5,454 nt of DNA, taken from assembly GCA_043806415.1 (NCBI GenBank), contig JAZDHB010000021.1, forward strand, positions 1 to 5,454, in the 5' to 3' direction. The stretch's first letter is position 1. Each line of letters starts with the position of its first letter. The notes below the pieces were generated by a model. It did not search any database. It saw nothing but the letters and a program-made list of their open reading frames with translations, and had not been told where the DNA came from. This document shows, piece by piece, positions 1 through 4,721 of this stretch. The position numbers and the translations under genes were made by a program. The stretch is from CAIXYX01 sp043806415 (lineage in GTDB: Archaea > Micrarchaeota > Micrarchaeia > Anstonellales > Anstonellaceae).

Positions 1-545
1 GCGTAGCCGACCGGGCACAGCGAGGTGGGCACGAGGTTTTTGGGCAGGCCGAGAATCTTGGAATACTGGACCGGGTCGAAGCCTTCCATGGGGCACGAAT
101 CCAAGCCAAGGGATTTCGCGCCGTTGAGGGCGTTGCCGAGGGCCAGATAGACCTGGCGCTGGGCCCAGGCCAGGCGCTTCTCGGCAGACATGTTGGCGAC
201 GAAGCCGTCCACGGTCTTGGAGAAGGCGGCGACGTTTTCCGCCGGCACGCCGGATGCGCGCATGGAGTCGTAGAGCAGCTTGGCCCGGCTTTCAAGGTCC
301 GTGTCCGCGCAGAGCACGAGCAGATGCGAGCAGGTCGTGATCTGGGGCTGGTTCCACGAGGCCGCGAGCAATTTCTCCTTTACGGCCGGGTCGGTGACGA
401 CCTTGATTTTCCAGGGCTGGAGGTTGAAGGAAGAGCACGAGAAGCGGACCATGTCCAAAAGCTTCTCCATCTGCTCGAGCGGGACCGGCCGGCCGTCGAA
501 TTTCTTGGTGGCGTAGCGGGCCATGACGATTTCCTGGAATTCCAT
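1..545 (-). CDS. NfsB-like FMN-dependent nitroreductase (C-terminus cut off by window edge)
   Basis: Nitroreductase-family flavoprotein, by family knowledge a cytosolic homodimer that binds FMN and uses NAD(P)H to reduce nitro compounds, quinones or similar acceptors. The physiological substrate cannot be told from sequence. The 181 visible residues follow E. coli NfsB from end to end: the phosphate-binding start (R10-Y-A-T-K-K-F16), the SSFNLQPW block at 38-45 matching SSTNSQPW, the QVYLALGN helix at 131-138, and LGLDSCPMEGFD at 146-157, where E154-G155 correspond to the flavin-contacting Glu-Gly. The reading frame is open at base 1 after CPVGY. About 30-40 residues, including the last FMN-binding Arg/Lys, lie outside the window. 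The ATG at 545 is chosen because GAGGTG sits 5 bases upstream and the homology starts at once. It is divergent from the lipoprotein gene. Family is sure, exact substrate unknown. Confidence 0.93.
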   Translation of the reverse strand, partial: MEFQEIVMARYATKKFDGRPVPLEQMEKLLDMVRFSCSSFNLQPWKIKVVTDPAVKEKLLAASWNQPQITTCSHLLVLCADTDLESRAKLLYDSMRASGVPAENVAAFSKTVDGFVANMSAEKRLAWAQRQVYLALGNALNGAKSLGLDSCPMEGFDPVQYSKILGLPKNLVPTSLCPVGY

Positions 546-550
546 GATAA

Positions 551-556
551 CACCTC
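551..556 (-). promoter_or_regulatory. Ribosome binding site of the nitroreductase
   Basis: GAGGTG on the minus strand, 5 bases before the ATG at 545, complements the archaeal 16S 3' end. The same motif at the same spacing precedes the peroxiredoxin, and a GAGGTTA version precedes adenosylhomocysteinase. This repeated use makes the start assignments mutually supporting. Confidence 0.8.
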
Positions 557-634
557 ACGAAGAGAAATGAAATGAAGGGGGTGGATGGCAAAAATGGGGA
601 CAGATGAAGAATGATATAGCATCGGACTAAAGAC

Positions 635-641
635 TTATAAA
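635..641 (+). promoter_or_regulatory. TATA box of the lipoprotein gene, possibly shared with the divergent nitroreductase
   Basis: TTATAAA lies in a near-palindrome, ACTTATAAACT (633-643). On the plus strand a transcript start about 26 bases downstream falls near 664. That gives an almost leaderless mRNA for the ATG at 670 and argues against the in-frame TTG at 652. On the minus strand the same bases read TTTATAAG and would start a nitroreductase mRNA near 612 with a leader of about 65 bases. A second minus-strand candidate, CTATATCAT at 611-619, would give a shorter leader. Bidirectional use is inference. The 124-base gap 546-669 holds no other feature I can support. Confidence 0.6.
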
Positions 642-669
642 CTCCCTCGTCTTGGACAGTATTGGCGAT

Positions 670-1911
670 ATGATGAGGAATGTCATCCTGATTTCATTGG
701 TCATTTTTTCAATCCTGCTCGCTGCGTGCGTGATGCCGGGCGCGAAGCCCCCTTCGAGCACGCCCGTGGTGGTGGAACAGCCCGCGAACACCACCCCCGC
801 CCCGCCGGCCCCTGATGAGACGAATTCGACGATGGCCGCCAATGAGACGAACGGGACCATAGCCGCCCCGCCGGGCAGGCCGGGAAGCGAATGCCTCTCG
901 GCCCAGAACATCCTGCAGCGGGACCAGTGCTTTTCCGACCTCGCCTCAAGCGCGCGGGACGTGAAGATGTGCGATCAGATATACTCCATCGCGGTCCGGG
1001 ACGGGTGCCTCAACCGGTTCGCCGCCCAGAACGAGAGGATATGCGCCCAGCTCAACGACGCGACCCTCAAGCAGAACTGCTTCTATGCCGCCGCCATGAG
1101 GCTCAATGACACCCAGTACTGCACGCCCATCGGGGACGAGGCGCGCCGGACGGAATGCCTAAAAGCCCTCTCGCCGCCGTGCAGTTTCGAGAAGGACGAC
1201 GCTTCGACCACGCTCTGCCGGGCCCTCAACAAGAAGGATTACACCCTCTGCAAGAGCAACCAGTGCCTGTTCAATTATGCTATAAAGGCCGGAGACATCG
1301 GCGCGTGCGGGATCATCTCGGGAGAATCCGCGCTCGCAGGCGCCTGCCAGGCCGCGGTGAAGAACGAATCCAATTACTGCGGCGCGCTCGCGCAGCAGTC
1401 CATCCAGGATTATTGCGACGAGCTGACCGCCTACGCGCTCAACGACTCGTTCTGGTGCGGGCGGGCTTCGGAAGGGAGCGACTACCGCAACCGCTGCTAC
1501 CTGACCTTCGCGATCAACCAGAGCAATGCGAGCTTCTGCGCCCCGGTGTGGCCGGAGACCGCCCGGGACGAATGCTACATCGGATACGCGAACGCGCGCA
1601 ACGACCCGTCGGTGTGCCCCAAGGTGATCAACAGCCTTAACCGCAACAAGTGCATGATCAGCACCGCCCTCAAGAACGCCAACCCGGCCGCCTGCAACGG
1701 CCTGCCTTACTACGACAAACGCAACTGCTACAATCTCGTCGTGAGCGGGACGACTCCGATCTACTCTTCGTTCTCGTGCGCGCTGGTGGACGACAGCTTA
1801 TGGCAGGCCAAATGCTACACCGCGGCGGCCCAGCAGGCGATGGATTCCACGATCTGCCAGAAGATCGATGACGCGACCGCGAAAGCGGACTGCCTCTCCA
1901 AATTCTCGTAA
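670..1911 (+). CDS. Cysteine-repeat surface lipoprotein of unknown function
   Basis: Secreted protein of 413 residues that I cannot assign to a named family. Residues 1-20 are a lipoprotein signal: MMR, a hydrophobic core, then lipobox L17-A-A-C20, so C20 is the likely lipid anchor. Residues 21-74 are a Pro/Thr/Ala/Asn-rich stalk with four N-glycosylation sequons (N40, N52, N58, N61). Residues 75-408 hold 28 cysteines, which fall into 14 pairs. Partners are mostly 12 residues apart and successive pairs mostly 14 apart, giving a unit of about 26 residues. A typical unit reads C, then Arg/Lys-x-x-C followed by Tyr/Phe/Leu, then an Ala and Asp/Asn before the next C. This suggests helical hairpins joined by disulfides outside the cell. 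The ATG at 670 is preferred over TTG 652 because the predicted transcript start is near 664; ATG 673 is an equal alternative. No catalytic motif is seen. A binding or structural role is a guess. Confidence 0.85.
   Translation: MMRNVILISLVIFSILLAACVMPGAKPPSSTPVVVEQPANTTPAPPAPDETNSTMAANETNGTIAAPPGRPGSECLSAQNILQRDQCFSDLASSARDVKMCDQIYSIAVRDGCLNRFAAQNERICAQLNDATLKQNCFYAAAMRLNDTQYCTPIGDEARRTECLKALSPPCSFEKDDASTTLCRALNKKDYTLCKSNQCLFNYAIKAGDIGACGIISGESALAGACQAAVKNESNYCGALAQQSIQDYCDELTAYALNDSFWCGRASEGSDYRNRCYLTFAINQSNASFCAPVWPETARDECYIGYANARNDPSVCPKVINSLNRNKCMISTALKNANPAACNGLPYYDKRNCYNLVVSGTTPIYSSFSCALVDDSLWQAKCYTAAAQQAMDSTICQKIDDATAKADCLSKFS
894..1893 (+). repeat. About fourteen degenerate 26-residue Cys-pair repeats (protein level)
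   Basis: Cysteines, numbered from the ATG at 670, are at 75/87, 101/113, 125/137, 151/163, 171/183, 194/199, 213/226, 237/249, 263/276, 290/302, 316/328, 342/353, 370/382 and 396/408. Spacing within a pair is 12 in nine cases, 13 in two, 11 in one and 5 in one irregular unit (194/199), with the last pair again 12. Spacing between pairs is 14 in most cases, with breaks at 163-199 and 353-370. DNA copies are too diverged to be recent duplications, so the repeat is an old, selected protein architecture. Confidence 0.8.
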
Positions 1912-1948
1912 GATCAACATACTGCTTTTACCACCGAATTCCAAGGCA

Positions 1949-1956
1949 TTTATAAA
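1949..1956 (+). promoter_or_regulatory. TATA box for the 121-residue ORF
   Basis: TTTATAAA, the strongest archaeal-type box in the window, lies 37 bases after the lipoprotein stop codon. It predicts transcription from about 1977-1980, giving a leader of roughly 72 bases before the ATG at 2051. It indicates that the downstream small gene is transcribed independently of the lipoprotein. Confidence 0.6.
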
Positions 1957-1994
1957 CGTTTTGGGATTAATCCCCCTCGCGACCAGAAACAGAT

Positions 1995-2031
1995 GCAAGC
2001 CCAGGCCAAAAAATTGGGGCCGGAGGCTTGC
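1995..2031 (+). other. Stable hairpin in the leader of the 121-residue ORF
   Basis: GCAAGCC (1995-2001) is perfectly complementary to GGCTTGC (2025-2031), and inside it GGCC (2004-2007) can pair with GGCC (2018-2021) around an A/T-rich loop of ten bases. A short asymmetric bulge separates the two stems. No T-tract follows, so it does not look like a terminator of the lipoprotein gene. By position it would fold in the 5' leader, about 15 bases after the predicted transcript start and 20 bases before the start codon. Its role is unknown. Confidence 0.45.
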
Positions 2032-2050
2032 CAAAAATAGGGGGTAGGTT

Positions 2051-2416
2051 ATGGGCCGGATATTTGCGATTAGAAGTGAGAGTGCCAGCCCAATGCTTGA
2101 CGGGATGGAAAACCAGGCCCAGTCGATCGCTTGGGAGCACAACGTGCCGATTTTGGAATCGGGTTTCCCCGGATTGGGCCCCAAGAGCGCAGCGGGCGAG
2201 ATGGCCGAAGTGATCGAGGCCCCGCAGAAGCTCAAACGGCCCAAAGAGCCCCGGCCGATCGAGAAAGCCGAAGGCTTTTTCGGAGCGTGGGAAAGCGAAA
2301 GCCCGTACCTGTGGGAGAACATCGGAGCGGCCGAGCGCAGCGCCAATAAAATCGGGCGGGTGTACCGGATCGCGGTCATGATCGCCCAGATCAAGGCGAG
2401 CGGCAAACGGGCTTAG
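2051..2416 (+). CDS. Hypothetical 121-residue protein
   Basis: I do not recognise this protein. It has no signal peptide or membrane segment and no cysteine. Residues 56-75 are a Pro/Lys/Glu-rich, probably disordered linker. Residues 76-121 (from FFGAWESESPYLWENIG through a basic, helical end, RVYRIAVMIAQIK) look like a small folded helical part. Support for a real gene: a TATA box at 1949, a terminator directly after the TAG stop, and GC-rich third positions over most of its length. A TAG lies in frame two codons before the ATG at 2051, so it cannot start earlier. The start is uncertain. Only a weak AGGT is close by, and the first 14 codons are less GC-biased, so ATG 2093 (giving MLDGMENQAQ...) is a fair alternative. 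A long opposite-strand frame covers the same DNA but has no start signals. Confidence 0.6.
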   Translation: MGRIFAIRSESASPMLDGMENQAQSIAWEHNVPILESGFPGLGPKSAAGEMAEVIEAPQKLKRPKEPRPIEKAEGFFGAWESESPYLWENIGAAERSANKIGRVYRIAVMIAQIKASGKRA

Positions 2417-2432
2417 GGAAAAATATTACGGC

Positions 2433-2463
2433 AAAAAAACCAAAAAAACGGGGCTCGGGCCCC
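2433..2463 (-). terminator. Terminator of the peroxiredoxin gene
   Basis: GGGGC (2450-2454) and GCCCC (2459-2463) form a five-pair stem with a four-base loop. Read on the minus strand it is followed by T7, GG and a second T7 (complements of 2442-2448 and 2433-2439). Archaeal RNA polymerase terminates at such T-tracts even without a hairpin, so the T-runs are the main evidence. Confidence 0.65.
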
Positions 2464-2468
2464 CTCGC

Positions 2469-2496
2469 GCCGCCTCCTTGGAGAGGGCGGCTTTTT
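2469..2496 (+). terminator. Terminator of the 121-residue ORF
   Basis: GCCGCC (2469-2474) pairs with GGCGGC (2486-2491), followed immediately by TTTTTGTTTT on the plus strand. Further T-runs lie at about 2511-2516 and 2525-2530. It begins 52 bases after the ORF's stop codon and faces the peroxiredoxin terminator. Confidence 0.65.
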
Positions 2497-2534
2497 GTTT
2501 TATTGCCTTGTTTTTTGTCTTATTATTTTTGTCC

Positions 2535-3044
2535 TCAGACCGTCTTGTCCCCTTTCTTCCACTCCACCGGGCAGAATCCGCCGTTCTTGGACGCCTGCAG
2601 CACCCGCAGCGTCTCGCGCACCGAGCGTCCGACATGGATCGTCGAGATCACCATGTACTGGAGCACGCCGTCCGGGTCGATGAGGAAGGTGCCGCGCAGG
2701 GCCGTGCCGTCCTCTTCGATGAGCACGCCGCACTCGCGCGCGAGGTGGTGGCCCGTGTCGGCGAGGACCGGATATTTCACCATCGGCAGGTCGCGCTCGA
2801 ACCACGCCTTGTGCGAATAGTAGCTGTCGGTCGAGGCGGCGATGATCTGGGCGCCCTCATTCTCGAATTCGGGCTGCATGTCCGCGAGCGCCTTGAGTTC
2901 CGTGGGGCACACGAACGTGAAATCGCGGGGGTAGAAGAAGAGCACGATCCATTTTCCGGCGTAATCGGACGAGCTGATTTTCTTTTGCTCGCCCCCGACA
3001 TAGGCTTCGAGCAGGAAGGATGGGGCTTTCTGTCCGACTTTCAT
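2535..3044 (-). CDS. Typical 2-Cys peroxiredoxin (AhpC/Prx1 type)
   Basis: Thiol peroxidase that reduces hydrogen peroxide and organic hydroperoxides in the cytoplasm, recycled by a thioredoxin-like partner not present here. The 169 residues show the full active site: P39-R-D-F-T43-F-V-C46, with C46 the peroxidatic cysteine, and R117 in LRGTFLIDPDG. The resolving cysteine is C158 in GGFCPVEWKKGDKTV. An extra cysteine, C105 (RECGVL), stands where many relatives have Tyr. The protein ends soon after the resolving-Cys motif, so it lacks the longer C-terminal tail that makes eukaryotic enzymes easily over-oxidised. The ATG at 3044 has GAGGTG 5 bases upstream and a TATA box giving a leader of about 24 bases. 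A palindrome over the promoter and the ArsR-type gene just upstream on the same strand suggest repression by that regulator. Family assignment is very secure. Confidence 0.97.
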   Translation of the reverse strand: MKVGQKAPSFLLEAYVGGEQKKISSSDYAGKWIVLFFYPRDFTFVCPTELKALADMQPEFENEGAQIIAASTDSYYSHKAWFERDLPMVKYPVLADTGHHLARECGVLIEEDGTALRGTFLIDPDGVLQYMVISTIHVGRSVRETLRVLQASKNGGFCPVEWKKGDKTV

Positions 3045-3049
3045 GGCAA

Positions 3050-3055
3050 CACCTC
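3050..3055 (-). promoter_or_regulatory. Ribosome binding site of the peroxiredoxin
   Basis: GAGGTG on the minus strand, 5 bases upstream of the ATG at 3044, fixes this start. It matches the site of the nitroreductase in both sequence and spacing. Confidence 0.8.
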
Positions 3056-3066
3056 GATTGGATTAT

Positions 3067-3099
3067 GAGACGCTTAATGGCAAGCGTTTCATATAAACG
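3067..3099 (-). promoter_or_regulatory. Peroxiredoxin promoter with overlapping palindromes (likely operator)
   Basis: The minus-strand TATA box TTTATAT (3091-3097) predicts transcription from about 3068. Between it and that start is an inverted repeat on the plus strand: GAGACGCTT (3067-3075), spacer AATGGC, AAGCGTTTC (3082-3090), with 8 of 9 arm positions matching. A second, perfect inverted repeat, CGTTT (3085-3089) / AAACG (3095-3099), overlaps the first and spans the TATA box, so three half-sites are available. A protein bound here would block TBP or polymerase, the classic archaeal repressor position. Binding by the neighbouring ArsR-type protein is inference. Confidence 0.65.
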
Positions 3100-3196
3100 G
3101 AACAGGCGAGTGAGCGGACAGTAATGCAAAGAGAAGACGGAAACGAAAAGGGCGGACCGGAGGAAAGCGGGACGGGCTCGTGGGAATGGGACAGAC

Positions 3197-3523
3197 TTAC
3201 CGCTTCTTGCGCTCGTCCTGCGCGCACGGGTGCGGGCAGACACGGCAGGCATGCTTGTCAGCGATGGAGAGAAGCGGCAGGAGCACCTTCTTGTTCGAGG
3301 AATACTCGTGCCGGCGGCCGTGCACCGCCAGCCCGACCAGCCCGCAGAGGCGCAGGATGTAGAGCGCATGGGATACCTTGCTTTGCTCCTCGCCCACCGC
3401 GTCGCAGATCTGGTTGACCGAAAGCGGCTTGTCCAGCAGGAGCAGGAGGATCTTCATGCGCAGGGGGTTGGCCAGTGTCTCGAAAAACCATTCATAGCGG
3501 TGTTCCCGTGAAATGGAGTTCAT
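3197..3523 (-). CDS. ArsR-family winged-helix regulator with a C-terminal Cys/His cluster
   Basis: DNA-binding transcription factor of 108 residues, expected to be a dimer. Residues 10-85 form an ArsR-type winged helix: YEWFFETLANPLRMKILLLL (10-29), a first HTH helix around LSVNQICDAV (34-43), a recognition helix around EEQSKVSHALYILR (45-58), and a wing with HGRRHEYSSN (68-77). The classical metal motif CVC in the HTH is absent; only C40 is there, plus C60. The tail carries H91, C93, C96, H98 and C100, a possible metal or thiol-redox sensor site. The ATG at 3523 is chosen because the domain starts there and a TATA box 22-28 bases upstream predicts a nearly leaderless mRNA. The frame stays open to 3964, but that part overlaps the kinase gene in another frame. 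It lies 152 bases upstream of the peroxiredoxin, in the same orientation. Confidence 0.9.
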   Translation of the reverse strand: MNSISREHRYEWFFETLANPLRMKILLLLLDKPLSVNQICDAVGEEQSKVSHALYILRLCGLVGLAVHGRRHEYSSNKKVLLPLLSIADKHACRVCPHPCAQDERKKR

Positions 3524-3544
3524 ATGAGAAAAACGACAGCTAAG

Positions 3545-3551
3545 CTTATAA
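3545..3551 (-). promoter_or_regulatory. TATA box of the ArsR-type regulator
   Basis: Minus-strand TTATAAG, within TTCTTATAAGCTTAGC, lies in the 70-base gap between the kinase stop and the regulator start. The expected transcript start is near 3522, at the ATG itself, so the mRNA would be leaderless; no GAGGTG-like site is present. A single AAACG (3531-3535), like the half-site at the peroxiredoxin promoter, lies between box and start, but it is too short to claim autoregulation. Confidence 0.55.
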
Positions 3552-3593
3552 GAAAATATGATACCTGGAGTGACGCAAGAGACGGCCCGATTT

Positions 3594-4721
3594 TCAGAGT
3601 TTGTTGCCGACTTGCTGGATAATCCGCGCCGAGAGCTTCGAGCCTTCCAGCGCCGCCCCCTTCTCGTCGTACCCGCTGGCAAGTGCCCAGAGCGCGCCGG
3701 CCGCGTAGGCGTCGCCCGCGCCGGTGGTGTCCGCCACCTTTTCGACCTGCTGCGCCGGCATGGAGAGCAGCATCTTCCCGTCCTTGAACACGATGGATCC
3801 TTCTTTGCCTTTTTTGAGGAAAACGAGCTTCGCGAGCTTTCCGACTTCCCATTGCTGGCCTTTTGGCGCCTCGGCGTTTTTGCCGCCGACCGAGGCGTGG
3901 TTGTAGGCTTCTTTTTCTGCGCCGGCGCGCGGGGCGGGGCGGCCGGCTTCTTTTTCGCCCCCATTTAGAACCCCGATGGCCGCCGCCTCGTCTTCGTTGA
4001 GGAAAAGCACGTCGGCCAGGCGGCAGAGGCGGAGGGCGCTCTCCCGATTCGCCGCCAGCATGGCCGGGGACTCGAGCGAGAGGGCCACGAGCGAGCCTTC
4101 TTTTTTCGCGCGCTCGATGTATTCGCGCGCGCTTTTCGCGATCGCGCCCCCGGTGAGGAGCGTGATGCTGGTGCAGAAAACCATTTTCGCGCCCGGAAGC
4201 CGGTCGATGCCGAGCGCGTTCGAGCTGGCCCCCAGGTAGGCGGCGAACGTGCGCTCCTTGTCCGGCGAGATGAGGCACGAGATTCTCCCGGTCTTTGATT
4301 TTTCGTCGTATTCCAGGAAGCCGTCCGCTCCGACACGACGCAGGTTCTGCTCGAATATCCTCCCCAGTCCGTCATGCGCGATTTTGCCGGCATAGCCGAC
4401 CCGGGCGGGGGCGGACGGGCCGCGCGCGCCGTCCTTGGACGATTTCTTGCCCTCTTTTGCGAGCGCCAGGAAGCCTTCGCACACGTTGCGCGCGTTGTCT
4501 CCGGGGTACTGGGCGGTGATCTTCCCGGCCAGAGCGGCCTCGATCGCTGCCAATTCCTCTTCCTTGATGAAATTGGTGGATCCGCGCGTGAGATGGAATT
4601 TCGAAAGAAAGGAGTCGCCCACCTGGGCGAACCGGTCCACCACCGGCGTGCCGATGGCGAATAAATCGTATGGGTCGCTCGTCATGTCTTGGTCGCTCGT
4701 CATGCCTTCAATCCCGGGCAT
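3594..4721 (-). CDS. PfkB-family kinase, probably a nucleoside (adenosine) kinase
   Basis: ATP-dependent kinase of the ribokinase/PfkB fold, 375 residues, longer than the usual 300-350. Visible parts: the N-terminal strand YDLFAIGTPVVDRF (18-31), the substrate-side loop PGDNARNV (73-80), the N242-E-D-E245 motif for Mg/phosphate binding, LKKG (302-305), and the C-terminal signature DTTGAGDAYAAG (331-342), with D337 the catalytic base and GAG the anion hole. Oddities: the usual Gly-Gly of the substrate loop is Gly-Asp (G74-D75). There are two low-complexity insertions, about 89-106 and 253-292. Substrate is inferred: adenosylhomocysteinase is divergent next door, the N-terminal block resembles adenosine-kinase relatives, and removing adenosine would help that enzyme. 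Ribokinase or another sugar or nucleoside kinase remains possible. Three in-frame ATGs (4721, 4703, 4685) are candidates; 4721 is chosen as the longest, with GGAG 9 bases upstream. Confidence 0.88.
   Translation of the reverse strand: MPGIEGMTSDQDMTSDPYDLFAIGTPVVDRFAQVGDSFLSKFHLTRGSTNFIKEEELAAIEAALAGKITAQYPGDNARNVCEGFLALAKEGKKSSKDGARGPSAPARVGYAGKIAHDGLGRIFEQNLRRVGADGFLEYDEKSKTGRISCLISPDKERTFAAYLGASSNALGIDRLPGAKMVFCTSITLLTGGAIAKSAREYIERAKKEGSLVALSLESPAMLAANRESALRLCRLADVLFLNEDEAAAIGVLNGGEKEAGRPAPRAGAEKEAYNHASVGGKNAEAPKGQQWEVGKLAKLVFLKKGKEGSIVFKDGKMLLSMPAQQVEKVADTTGAGDAYAAGALWALASGYDEKGAALEGSKLSARIIQQVGNKL
4673..4708 (-). repeat. 18-base tandem duplication at the kinase start
   Basis: Two adjacent 18-base units, 4673-4690 and 4691-4708, match at 17 of 18 positions. 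Each contains a minus-strand ATGACGAGCGACC, so the protein begins with MTSDQD followed by MTSDPY, and two alternative start codons (4703 and 4685) arise from the duplication. The reading frame is preserved because the unit is a multiple of three. Confidence 0.85.

Noticed and set aside
652..669. TTG start at 652 for the lipoprotein
   Set aside because: It would add DSIGD before the signal peptide, and it lies upstream of the transcript start predicted from the TATA box at 635.
1155..1640. 161-residue plus-strand frame inside the lipoprotein gene
   Set aside because: It is a plus-one shadow rich in Arg, Gly and Leu, with no start signals, while the main frame keeps strict cysteine periodicity.
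1912..1948. Terminator after the lipoprotein gene
   Set aside because: Only one T4 run and no hairpin are present before the next TATA box, too little to call.
1798..2406. 202-residue minus-strand frame over the lipoprotein end and the 121-residue ORF
   Set aside because: It overlaps the well-supported lipoprotein and crosses a promoter and hairpin. It has no ribosome site, and its hydrophobic look comes from the reverse complement of GC-rich coding DNA.
2478..3068. 196-residue plus-strand frame opposite the peroxiredoxin
   Set aside because: It is the antisense shadow of a secure peroxiredoxin gene and begins inside the terminator of the previous gene.
3571..3584. Possible second operator near the regulator promoter (GACGCAAGAGAC)
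   Set aside because: It shares only short pieces with the peroxiredoxin palindrome, lacks inverted symmetry and lies upstream of the TATA box, so autoregulation is not supported.
3524..3964. N-terminal extension of the ArsR-type frame to a 255-residue protein
   Set aside because: The extra 147 residues are an Arg/Lys/Pro/Ser-rich shadow of the kinase gene in another frame. The winged-helix domain starts right at the Met at 3523, and a TATA box lies just upstream of it.
3520..4278. 252-residue minus-strand Arg/Gly-rich frame
   Set aside because: It lies within the kinase gene in a different frame, with the Arg/Pro/Gly composition typical of GC-rich out-of-frame translation.
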